This document shows positions 23,227 to 36,700 of a stretch of DNA of 64,000 bases, in pieces. The notes under the pieces were generated by a model, which was not told where the DNA came from, ran no database searches, and saw nothing but the letters and a program-made list of their open reading frames with translations. Position 1 is the first letter of the stretch. The number at the start of each line of letters is the position of its first letter. Made by a program: the position numbers and the translations under genes. The DNA is taken from the NCBI GenBank assembly GCA_963662155.1, contig OY759268.1, positions 53,828,957-53,892,956 on the forward strand. Direction: 5' to 3'. The DNA comes from Lamellibrachia columna. Lineage: Eukaryota > Annelida > Polychaeta > Sabellida > Siboglinidae.

Positions 23227-26200
23227 CTGCAGTGCAGTATTTTATTGTTTCTTATAACAATACATTTAGGATTATGCACAGCCTGTCTGTGAGGTCTAGT
23301 GCTAGTCGTAATACATATAGCATGTAGTTTTTGTCTTAAATAAAAGAATGATTGATTGATTAAATAGACCCCACTTGCTATACCACTACGCCACCTGGTG
23401 GATGATAATGGAATGTATAGATTCGGGTACCAGAGCCACAGATCTGATCTGAGCGTGATCTCAGATGTACCTGAATGTTTACATTCCATTATAATCCACC
23501 AGGTGGCGCGGTGGTAATGTGAAGGGTTTATTACTTGTCAAAATACATTACCAGAAATACCGAAACTAATTAACTATGCATGCGCCATCGTTGCAGCATT
23601 ACGGCAAGCACCCGGAATGGAAATTAATTAAAGTTGGTGGTGTACATGTATCAGTGTTACACGTCACTGTACAGTTGGTGGTGTACGTGTATCAGTGTTG
23701 TACTTCACTGTACAGTTGGTGGTGTACATGTATAAGTGTTGTACTTCACTGTACAATTGGTGGTGTACGTGTATCAGTGTTGTACTTCACTGTACAGTTG
23801 GTGGTGTACGTGTATCAGTGTTGTACTTCACTGTACAGTTGGTGGTGTACATGTATAAGTGTTGTACTTCGCTGTACAGTTGGTTGTGTACATGTATCAA
23901 TATTGTACTTCACTGTACAGTTGGTGGTGTACGTGTATCAGTGTTGTACTTCACTGTACAGTTGGTGGTGTACATGTATAAGTGTTGTACTTCACTGTAC
24001 AATTGGTGGTGTACGTGTATCAGTGTTGTACTTCACTGTACAGTTGATGGTGTACGTGTATCAGTGTTGTACTTCACTGTACAGTTGGTGGTGTACATTA
24101 TCAGTGTTTTACTTCACTGTACAGTTGGTGGTGTACGTGTATCAGTGTTGTACTTCACTGTACAGTTGGTGGTGTACATGTATAAGTGTTGTACTTCGCT
24201 GTACAGTTGGTTGTGTACATGTATCAATATTGTACGTCACTGTACAGTTGGTGGTGTACATGTATCTGTTACACGTCACTGTACAGTTGGTGGTGTACGT
24301 GTATCAGTGTTGTACTTCACTGTACAGTTGGTGGTGTACGTGTATCAGTGTTGTACTTCACTGTACAGTTGGTGGTGTACATGTATCAGTGTTACACGTC
24401 ACTGTACAGTTGGTGGTGTACGTGTATCAGTGTTGTACTTCACTGTACAGTTGGTGGTGTACGTGTATCAGTGTTGTACTTCACTGTACAGTTGGTGGTG
24501 TACGTGTATCAGTGTTGTACTTCACTGTACAGTTGGTGGTGCAGGTTAAATTCCTGCTGGTGTTTACATGTTAACTGACACACTACTGGTTGTTCACACA
24601 TTCACTGAGGTCAGAGGTCACTACATATTAATATAGTAATTTTCATGTCTACTCGTTTTCATGCAGTAATGGCAAAACTCAAAATTGTCCAATAATACCT
24701 TGGTGTCAGAACTGAAATACTCTGTGCAGTATGTCGAATATTGTGGATATTTCATAGACAGTGAATAATGCTACACAAACAACTTTTTAGGCATATAGTA
24801 ATAAGTTGTGTAATTCATCTTTCACTTTTTTCTAGTATAACATGATCAATATGTTAGGTAACTATTGTCAGTACCAATGCCATGTCCTAATGTAACTTTG
24901 TAATATCGCTAGAAATTAACCAATCAACATAATAAGCAAAATCACAAAATTAGAACAATCATGAAATTAATTTGTTTCAAAATACATTTTGGCATGATTA
25001 TGGTTACATGATTATGGTTGTGATCATGTTTGTCATCATTCTGCAGCCTATTTGATACAGCAGCTGATATCTCAGCATCCAACGCTGCAGGCAACATGTA
25101 AGCCATCTCTTAATTGTACGTTTGTCGGTTATTACATTCGTAAGCCTTTTTTTCAGTGTTCTTGCAGGTTTGAAATCCTGTTGGTGTTGACTAACACATG
25201 TTTGTGTGTTTCAGTATTCCCAATCCTTTATTGGAGTGCTGGTGCAGGTTCCAATCATGTTGGTGTTTTAAGTCTGTGTGTTTTAATATTTCTAAGCCTT
25301 TATTGGAGTGTTGTACTGGTTCGATTATTGTTCGTTTTCTGGAACACACGTTTTTGTTTTCTAATATTTGTAAGCCTTTACTGAAGTGTTGTGACAGGTT
25401 CAATTCCTGTTGGTGTTCTGAATAACACACCTGGCTGGGCACACCTGGTAATTGGACACACATGGTAATTAGTTCATTCGCTCAAGACATCTTTATTTTT
25501 ACTACAGTTCAACAATTAAAATATGTAGACTGAATCATTCTTAATCTGACACGAACCCTCTAATTTGATATCTATATATTTCCCTGGTACTACTATGTTT
25601 TTTAAAACAGTGGAAGTAAAGTTGCATTATTCCATGGAATGTTTGGTTACAGTTTGTGATCAAGTTTATAATCGTTCTTCAGCCTTATCCACTGAACACT
25701 TTCTGACATCTCAGCAAGTGTTCTCTGTCCACACTCCATTAGTAGAGTAAATGTATAAATATTGTAGCAAACAAATTATTGTAATTTGTCAATATCACTC
25801 TGTCTATGATGTTGTCGTCTGGGAACAGCCTGGCTGTTGATAGTTGACCCACTTCTGGAAGGTCGTTTGTGTAGGCCAGGAACAACAGAGGACCCAACAA
25901 TGAACCTTGGGGAACACCTGAAAGGACTCGAGTCTCAGTGGAAATCTCTCCATATATCATTAACTGATGTAGTCGGTTTGGTTCTATCCATCTGTTGCAC
26001 TGCTGCCTGATCTTTCTTGTTGTGTTGTGTTATTGAACTTAATAAAATGTTCACTATTATGTTTAGTCTGCCGTTGTCATTATAACTAACATTTATATAC
26101 AGCGAACTACAGACGTTCCTCCATATGTTTAGTCTGCCATTGTCATTATAACTAACATTTATATACAGCGAACTACAGACGTTCCTCCATATGTTTAGTC

Positions 26201-28818
26201 TGCCGTTGTCATTATAATTAAAATTTATATACAGCGAACTACAGACGTTCCTCCATATGTTTAGTCTGCCGTTGTCATTATAACTAACATTTATATACAG
26301 CGAACTACATACGTTCCTCCATATGTTTAGTCTGCCGTTGTCATTATAACTAACATTTATATACAGCGAACTACAGACGTTCCTCCATATGTTTAGTCTG
26401 CCGTTGTCATTATAACTAACATTTATATACAGCGAACTACAGACGTTCCTCCATATGTTTAGTCTGCCGTTGTCATTATAACTAACATTTATATACAGCG
26501 AACTACAGACGTTCCTCCATATGTTTAGTCTGCCGTTGTCATTATAACTAACATTTGTCCTGTAATTAGTTGTATTTACTGTGTAGGTAGTTGGTCTTAT
26601 TACTAATAATTCAGTTGTTTAAACATAAATTTTACCCTAGAGACTGGGGTCACATGTGGTCAGTGGAAGGGGCCCTGCCCCAGTGGGCCAGGCGTGATTC
26701 TACAGTTAATGACAACTCTGTTTTGGTAAGTTCCTAAATTATGTTTTCTACCTTATTTAGCAATGTTTTCAAATTATAATTGTATTATACTGTGTGGTAG
26801 AGAATTGTCCATCTGTTTATGTCAAGGCATTTACTTTATCAGTTATAATTACTTAGTGGTGACTTTGATTACTAATGTGTGGAAGATCAGGAATAAGTGG
26901 TCTTTGGACCTTAGGGAAGAATGCCCAACAGGGCTTAATGAGATTTTGACCACTTGCAGTCAGTAGCTGGTAAATGTACAGATCCCTTTAGAAAATTCAG
27001 TTTTGATCATGCTTAGTGGTGCTACTGTTATAGTTAATATGTTATAAGATGTGATAGACATGGTGCAAGCATAAATTGTGCATGTATATAGGTATTATGT
27101 AACTGTCCCTATACAGTTAAGCCAGGATCAGTCTGGTACCCTCTCTCCCTTTGAAGTTACATTGATTAATTGCTCTAGGAGGTGGCTGGGAGAGGGCTGA
27201 TCTTGAGTATTCCCCAGAGACCTGTAAGTTGAGCAGTGTCCAAGACTTGCTTGTAAACAACAGTGGAATGACAGCTAGGCTAGTCAGGGCATGCACATGT
27301 GAAATTGACAACATTGTTGACTGTTGAATTTATTATATTAAGGGTGTTTTACATGTAGAGTACTAGTATTACATTAATACATACAAGTATGATTATATAT
27401 TAGTACTGAATAAGATAACAGGTATTTTACAGACAATATTGTGAACAACACCAATGTGTTGGAATTATGGTATTTAACAGATGTTGATGTGTCATCTTAC
27501 ACTGAATAATACGATATGATATGATATGCAAATAGCTTACTTGTTCGGTTTTGTATTTGTACTGGCGAACGCAAGTCCTGGCCCACTCCTGATTGTGGCC
27601 AGTCGTATTTTAAGACATTCTTTAAGTCATCTTTTAAGTCGTCTTTTGAGTCTTATTTTGAGTCGTCTTTATTATTGTGTTTAATGTCATCTGTTCTTTC
27701 ACCTTTTATTGTTGTTCTTAACGCTCTTGCTTTTGGTTGTATTTTGAACTTTCGGTTGACATTTTATACTTTGATGAGGTACCGAAGTTAGATCAGTAGT
27801 GCAAATTGTGCAAGGACTGAGAAACTTGGTTTTGTATAATTTTAGTAGTTAAACTGTAATAAACGCAATGTTATCTTCAAATTTGCCTTACAGTGGTCTA
27901 TTCTTAATTTAGGCATAAGCTTACCACCCACAGCCTACACAGTGTTTGCATACCCACGGCGTTGCTCTATGGCCAACTGAAAACTGGCTGTCGAACAAGA
28001 TACAAAGACGTACTAAAATCAACATTAAAGTCCTACTCCATCCCTCTTAACACGCGGGAAACGACAGCAACAAATCGCCTTCTTTTGCGTCACACGTCGA
28101 GCAGAAACGGCTACAAATAATCAGCGAAGAAAACAGCGGAAGAATGGTCAAGGTGGGGAGCGGTGGTCTAATGGTTAGAGCACCCGCCTATCGATCGAGA
28201 GGACGGTGGTTCGATTCCACCTCCGCTGTTTCCAAGCTTGGGCAATTTCGTTCACCCCACTTTGCCTGTGTCTTTCGGAAGAGACATTAAAAGCTGTTGG
28301 TCCAAACTCCTGCGTTAGCTCAAGATTGGGCTGTTTGGAGTATAACTACTTGAGACTTGAGAACCTCCGCAGGGACATGTCACTACCTATGGCTGCACCA
28401 TCTGTGAACGCCAATGCGCGACGCGCATCGGCTTGCCTAGTCACCCGAGAAAACACAACTAACTCGGGACGAGATTCGTCGTTCGACGGCTCACTCCATA
28501 TATACCTGGGATTCCCAAACTGTGGTCCGCGGCCCTCGGGTGGTCCGCGGGATGGTTTGAGGTGGTCCCAAGGGACAACGCAATGTCCACGTTAATGGTG
28601 TGTAAAAAAAAATTGTTAACCCATCAAACCCCACAAATTGAATTTAGCGTGTGCTGTTTTTCCCCAGGCAACTGTGACAGATTCTGAAAATTATATATAA
28701 TATATTTTGATTTAATAAAAATGCACATATTCAGTTGTATCGATAATGTTTTGCAATACAGTGGGCCTCAGTGGCTATAGCAGCCCCAAGGGTACAAGGG
28801 AAAACGTTTGCGGAACCC

Positions 28819-28912
<94 letters not shown>

Positions 28913-31900
28913 ATATTCTCATCAGTGACACGATGGCGATGGCTGTCGTCAGGACGGTGATGTTTGAAGTCGATATTTTGGGTTTCACATAAATAACTTA
29001 CTATGGGCTGCAACTTAAAGTGATTGTTACTCACAGTAGTTTGCAAGCTTGATAAATGCTGATGACCAGTGAAAATTAATTAAACAAAATACTATTTGTG
29101 CTTAGTAATGGGTACTACAAGGATACAACATATGCAGGATTAGACCGGGAGCCCAGAGCTTTTATTTAGGTAAATGATGCCAAAAGGTTTGCAAAAAGTA
29201 CATTTATTGATGGGAATGACGCCAAGGCTAAAACCAGTGTCAAATCTTCCCTTGGGGTTTCCTGAATACGAAATGACCAAAGCCCACAATTTTAGGTGGG
29301 GTCTCCGATGCCAGCATCCCATGAAGAGTAAGAAAGGGATATGTTTTAAAGGAATGCTCCCAAGGATAAATAACAGTGTCACATCTTTAAAATTGTTACT
29401 TAAACTAAAAGCCCATGGTATAGGTAATGATGTATTCAACTGGATAGAAAAGTGGCTTACACACAGAAGACAGAGAGTAATAGTAGATGGTGAGATTTCA
29501 AACTAGAAATCTGTTTTGAGTGGGGTACCACAGGGATCAGTATTAGGCCCTATACTGTTTTTAATATATATAAATGATTTGGAGGATGACATATCTAGCA
29601 AAGTACTCAAATTTGCAGATGACACAAAAGTATTCAGAAAGGTTACTAATGATACAGATAAACAAAGTTTACAAAATGATCCAGAAAAATGTGTTAAATG
29701 GTCATAAAAATGGCAAATGTTATTCAATTTTGGGAAGTGTAAATGTATACACATAGGACATGGAAATATAGTGCTGACATGAAAGTTTCAGAGCAATGTG
29801 GGATTGCTGCTTCGAAAGGAAATCAAATTCAAGGGCTAATTAGGACGTATAAGGAGAAACATCTAATTGTACCCCTGTACAAAGCAATAGTTAGACCACA
29901 TTTGGAATATTGTATTCAAGCATGGAGGCCATATCGTAAAACAGACTCAGACAAGCTAGAAATAATACAACGAAGAGCAACTAAAATGATTCCAGAATTG
30001 AGAGACCTTAGTTACGAAAGTCGCTTATTACAATGTGGTTTGACAACTTAAAAAAAGCGAGCGCTTGATTGTACCAGCATGCATTAGATCAACCATTCTA
30101 AAAGACCCCCACTCGGCACATCAAGGCCTTGTCAAAACGGTAGAGAGAGCCACTAATGCCTCAAGAAGTGCCAGCTTATACGCAACAGAAGATAGCAGCT
30201 GACCTGTTCACTGTTTGTGGAAAAGACTACACGGTGAGCGTCGATTACTACAGGAAATGGATCAACATCACTGAACTGAAAGCAACGAAGAGCGCAGATG
30301 TCATCGAGGCACTCCAGAGACAGTTTGCAGATATTGGAATACCTGAGGAGCTAGTATCGCATAATGGCCCTCAGTTCGGCAGCTGGGAGTTCTGGTTGTT
30401 TTTACAAAGTTGGAGAATTGACCACAGGACATCAAGTCCAACATATGCACAGGCAAATGGACAAGCAGAGAAGCAGAGAGAATGGTTCAAGTCGCTAGCA
30501 AACACCTGCCTGAACCAAAGTCATATCATTTAGAGACTGATGATGGAACGCGATATCGTCGCAGTCGGATGCACACAAAACGCAACTGTGGCTTACCAAT
30601 GGCACGATGCGAGCTGTTTCGTACAATGTAGGCGACAGTCCGAGCACTGTCAATGACGCATGTCTACAACTGTGTACTAGAAGTGAATACCACGAACTTT
30701 AATTAGACAACTTTTTAAAAAGGGAGATGTCATGTAATATGGTGCTAAACAGTTCATGAGACACAGCAGTGAGAAACGGAAGTTGTCCATATTTCGATGT
30801 TGTAGTTTGTGTTCATTAAAACAATGTTAATCAAAACCATCCGTCTTTATTAACTAGACATATGACAGCGATCGAGTCAGTGTACACATGCGTTGATATA
30901 ACTTTGGTAGTACAATATGCGTTAACCCAGTCGTACACAGTCGTGGAATGTACGCTGACCCAGTCGCACACTCGCGGAATGTGCGCTGACCCAGTCGCAC
31001 AACCACGAACAGAAAATCGTTGCTAATCATTCAACATTTAACAAGATTTAACAAGATTTGCCATCCAAGCCAAAGGCCCAGATGGCAAGTGGACAAGGAA
31101 GCCATTCGTTTATCGAGAGTCCAACAATGTTCATCTACTTATAGCCCGCCCTCCTGAGATATGTGTCAACCTTGTTTTTAAACATATTCACGCTGCTAGC
31201 AGTTACACAATCTGTAGACAATTTGTTCCATTCATTTATTGTCCTCTGTGAGCACGAGTGCTTCCTGATATCCAATCTACATTGATCCTTTACAAATTTT
31301 ACTTCATGTCCTCTAGTTCTGCTATCCTTCTTGAGTGAGAAAAACATATTTCTATCAATATTTTCATACCCATTCAATATCTTAAAAAACTTCAATCTGA
31401 TCTCCTCTTAACTTCCTTGTCTCTAGAGTTGTTAAACCACATTCTTTCAGGCGTTCTTCATAACTAAGGTCACTAAGTTCTGGAATCATTTTAGTTGCTC
31501 TCCTTTGTATGCGTTCAAGCGTATCTATATCCTTCTTACGATATGGTCTCCATGCTTGTATACAGTATTCTAAATGAGGTCTAACTATTGCTTTATAAAG
31601 AGGTATAATTAACTTTTTTCCCTTGTATGTTATGTTTCTTCTAATCAATCCAATAATTTGATTACCCTTTGAAGCTGCAATATCACACTGCTCTGAAACT
31701 TTCATGTCAGCGCTTATTGTAACTCCTAAGTCCTTTTCTTTTACAATAGTACCCAGAACAGTATCTCCCATTTTATAGTTTACATTCAAGTTCCTATGTC
31801 CTGTATGTAGGCATTTACATTTCCCAAAATTGAACAACATCTGCCATTTCTCAGACCATTTCACTAATCTGTCTAGATCGTTTTGTAAATGTTGTTTATC

Positions 31901-33634
31901 ACCATCAGTATTAACCTTTCTAAACAGTTTTGTGTCATCCGCAAATTTCAGTACGTTACTTGTTATACTGTCGTCCAAGTCATTGATATAAATTAAGAAT
32001 AATATAGGTCCTAATACTGATCCTTGAGGTACCCCACTCAAAACCGATTTCCAATTTGAAACTTCTCCATCTACTACAACTCGTTGTCTTCTGTCAGTCA
32101 GCCATTGTTCTATCCAGTCAGTTATGCTATCCCCGATACCATGGGCTTTTAATTTAAGTAGTAATCTTTGATGTGGCACTTTGTCAAAAGCTTTCTGAAA
32201 ATCTAAGTAGATAATATCTACTGGCGATCCCACGTCTATCCACTTAGTGATTTCTTCCAAAAAACATAACATATTTGTTAAGCATGACCTCGCTTTAAGG
32301 AATCCATGTTGAGATGAATTTAATAATTTATGCTTAACGAGGAAGTCCACCATATGGTCTTTAATTAACCTTTCTAATAATTTACAAATTACTGACGTTA
32401 AACTCACTGGTCTGTAATTCTCTGACTTATTTCTCGAACCCTTTCTAAATAATGGTATGATGTTTGCTTCTTTCCATTCAAACGGAACAACTACCTCTTT
32501 TAATGACAAGTTGAATACTCTTGCAAGTGATATACTGATTTTTTCTACTGTTTCCATTAGTAATTTTGGAGGAATCCCATCCACTCCCGGTGATTTGTTA
32601 TCCTTCATTGCTTTTAGTTTCTTAGCTACCAATTCTGGAGTTACAACTAACGGACCTAAATAGTCAGATTTAGCCCCCTGACATTTAGCATCAGCATCTG
32701 GTAATGAAATAATATCTTCTTTGGTAAACACTGAACTGAAGTAACCATTTAGGTCTTCCGCCATTAAAAACCCCTGTGATATTATATTTCCAGCACTGTC
32801 TTCTAACATGCAAGACAAATTTAGCAATGTGGGCGGCTCTATTGCACTTAGCTACAACGCAGCTCCATGCTGTTCCAAAACAATCATATTCACTCCTGAA
32901 GGTTTTGTAGAACATAAGTCTCTGGTCCAGTTTGTTTCACCTTCATATGCTTATACCCGGGTAGATTCGGGAACGCTGCAGCAAGCACGCTATTGAAGAT
33001 TTGACGCAGCTTGTCTGAGAGCGGGGGGAACCCAGCCAGCGATGCAAGCAAGTCGTTGTACTCCCACTGTTTATGCAATAGTCTATGCGCGTACCTGTGT
33101 GGGTCCCCACTTGCTAGCTTCGTTTGGTAATCACGTTCCGTATCCGCATCCATCTCCGCAAGAGTCGGTAGTTCCACGCTGCCGTCCCATGCAGCCAGAG
33201 TAAAGCGTACCTGGCAATCGAAATGCGGGAACGGCAGAATGGCTTTGCACAGCCCAATGAACGCGAGCGACGTGTACTCGGTGTGTAGGAGATGTTTGTA
33301 GAGTGGCATCACGCGTCTATCGTCCACCTTGACGTGACACGATGGTGCTAGGAACGGGAAGGTGTACTCGTAGCCTGTACAAAAGATTAAGGCATCTATA
33401 GGAACTTCTTCTCCCGTGGTGAGCACAGCACTGCGATGTTTCAGACTGGCCACCACGGCAGTCTGGCGGGTGTTTGTCGGTAGAGGGCTCTTCAGTTCCT
33501 TTCTGTCACTCAAGTAGACCTGAAAGTAGCAGGCTACTAGAGACTTTGAATTTGTTCACATTACATCTACTTAATTTACACAGAAAAAAAGTATAAAATT
33601 ATCTACATTTCTACGGTAAAGATGTATCATTTGT

Positions 33635-33713
<79 letters not shown>

Positions 33714-36700
33714 TGTGCGTGCGCGGCACAAAAAAAATTATATATTATTTTTTAATAAATAAATATCTACGTAAAACATATTGTTCAGGAAAATAGCAAT
33801 AACTCAAACTAGTGACGTTTCAAATGCGAGATTTCGACAGGCAACAACCGTATTCAATTCCATAGTGTGAGGCTATGCTGGCTTCGACTACATTTGGGTA
33901 GACTCGTTGCAGTTTCCATGGCTTACGTTTGACGTAGTGACATATTTGTATATGCACATAACACGAATGTGAGAGAAGCAACTAACCAACTATTAACCAT
34001 AATTCTGCTGTCTACTTGATGAAACCTTTCAAGTGATAGTACTCCTTGTCTTGTCGAGATCATGGTGTTGGGACAAATACTTTGTGTCTGCAATACTGCG
34101 TAAAGCTGACACTTTGTTTTAGGTATGATTAAAATAAGGAATAACACTAATTGTATTGAAACTATCGTTGGTATGTTTCTAGATTTGTAGAAATAAAGTT
34201 TTACCAGAATAAACCTACTCGGGGCATGTTACCTGCTTGGCGAAGGGCGCTATCTCTAGAGCTATGTCTATTCCAGATGGTCCAGCGCCAAGACAAAGGA
34301 CATTCATGTCTTGGAACTTTTCAGGGTGTCTATAATTGTGACTGTGCATCAGCAGACACTTCAACTCCTCGTGACCGGGCAGCGAGGGTATCATTGGCAC
34401 TGAATAATGTCTGCAAAGAAACCAGTACAACATTAGTAACATGCTTGTCTTTCTTCTCTCATAGCTTTAGTTTCTGAAAAAAACAACACGTTTGTTTAAG
34501 ACTTTGCAGTAAGGGTATCATTGGCACTGAATAGTTTCTGCAAAGAAACCAGCACAACATTAGTAACGTGTTTGTCTTTCTTCTCTAGTAGTTTTAGTTT
34601 CTGACAAAATAGCAAGTTTGTTTAAGACTATGCGTTGGTTATTTATATACCGGCAAAGCTTAAAGCTGCTTAATCAAAAGTTCAGCATATTGCAAATCTG
34701 GTTCTTTTATGTCCAAATGTGTAATGTGTGAGGTCACGTGTTGGAAAGTGGAAAAGTGGCCCAATACAAACAGATGGAGGAACCCGTGTGACCGTGCGTG
34801 ATCCATTCATGTCAATGCTCCAAGCGGCACTTGTACTGAAAGAAGGTACGTATTACTAAACTGTTTAATTTGGCAACAATGAACGCAGTCTTATTATGGC
34901 TACGTTTTATTCATTCAACGACGATTACGTAGGTAGGTATAGTGACAGTCACGCGTATGTAGGGCGCCGCCATCGGTAACTAACTATTTATCATTGCCAT
35001 TGTCTACAATCAACCGCTTTGATAAACGCTGTTCGCTATACATGTAAATAAAAATGTAAATAAAACAACACCAGTTATTGCCATATTACATATTCCTACT
35101 AGAGGTGAAGTCATGTGAAGAAATGGTGAATGAAAAAAAGTTGGTTTGCCTGTAGCAGCAGCTACGCCTACCACCGTACAGAGCTACGCGTACCACCGTA
35201 CTGAGCTACGCCTACCGCCGTACTGAACTACGCCTACCGCCGTACTGAGCTACGCCTACCGCTGTACTGAGCGCCGTATTTATTACCAGTAAACATGGCT
35301 TAGACTTTTTTTGTTTATTATTAGCGTTGAATGTTGCTGATTTTAGGCATATTTAATTGATGCCTAATATATTTTTTGATGACCGAGATTCCTTTGAATT
35401 GACACAGTATGTGCATTCACCAGAACATGTGGCTCTTGTGTGTTGTATTCACAGTTTAGGAAGTGCATTTTGTTTTAGTGCACAAAGCCAAACGGATGTT
35501 TATATGGTAATGTTTCACAGCAAGTTGGGAAAGATGACATTTTACGTTTTGATCTTAACAGATGCCACCCCACACTCCACGTATGACAGGGGACAGTGAA
35601 CGACAAGTTAGGGATCAAGGTGGTCAGATGAGCCAGGCGGACACAGCTAGAATATGCAACTTGCAGGAGGCCTGGATGCTATTCATCCAGGTGATTTCAC
35701 ATGCAATATTTACACACAATGTATTACAAATATTTATTGTGAACACTTCAATTTGGTTTCACGCACAAACACGACAATGTACTAATAACATCTCCGAGAA
35801 TAGAAAACCACGTTGATCTATTTGATGGAGGTAGCTTCAACAAACAACACATGTCGTGGTACAGGAAAATTGGTTCAAAAAATGTTCCCAGAAAAATTCA
35901 CTCAGAGATGGGTTCAACACTAAGATAATTGCACTGTCAACACTCAACATTTGAATTATTTTTACTGTTGCCTCCACAGCCGTAATTCATCTCCACATAA
36001 AGACAGTTAATTCATCTATTATTGTATACTAAAAAAAAAACTGTCAGTGCATTTGTTTGAGCGACCTGTACAATATTAGTAGAAAAACGTATTCAGTGTT
36101 ATTTGGTGCTATGGTAGAAAATTACTATTTTTCTGTGCTCAACATTGCCCTTGTGCGTACATTCTGTAAATGCAGATGAAATCATGAGAATATGCATGTT
36201 ATACTTTTCAAAAGTAATTCGTCTGTGAGAATGTAAACTTCAAAATAATTTTATTAAATACCTCTATCCACTGTGTTATACAGGAAATAGTACAACTCAG
36301 TGAGATCTCATCAGACGACTCTACAGGAAACAGTATAACTCAGTGAGGTCTCATCAGATGACGAGTACATTTTACAAGAAAATCCCGGGTATTGTGTTTG
36401 ACAAGAGGGAATCGTTGGAGAGCCAAATGCAGGGCCCTCCCCATCAGCCATACAAAGACAGCCCCAGACCATACCAACTGTGGACAGTGTAGGCAGATGC
36501 CAACATACACAAATACTATACAATTACAATACATTATACATAATACACTATATCACAACGATTATTCGTTATGGTTATACATACACTGGTTAATTTCAGG
36601 AAACAAGACTTAAAGTTTTCTGTTTAAAGGGCTATAACATCAACGACAACATATACAATGGGCATTACAACAGTCGTTGAAACTTGAATCAACACCTTAA

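Noticed and set aside
23576..24578. 332-codon Cys/Val/Tyr-rich frame
   Set aside because: A 41-bp array artefact; three frames are open in parallel with the same periodicity.
28156..28230. Functional tRNA gene
   Set aside because: A and B boxes and the T arm are good, but the anticodon stem does not pair and a SINE-like body follows.
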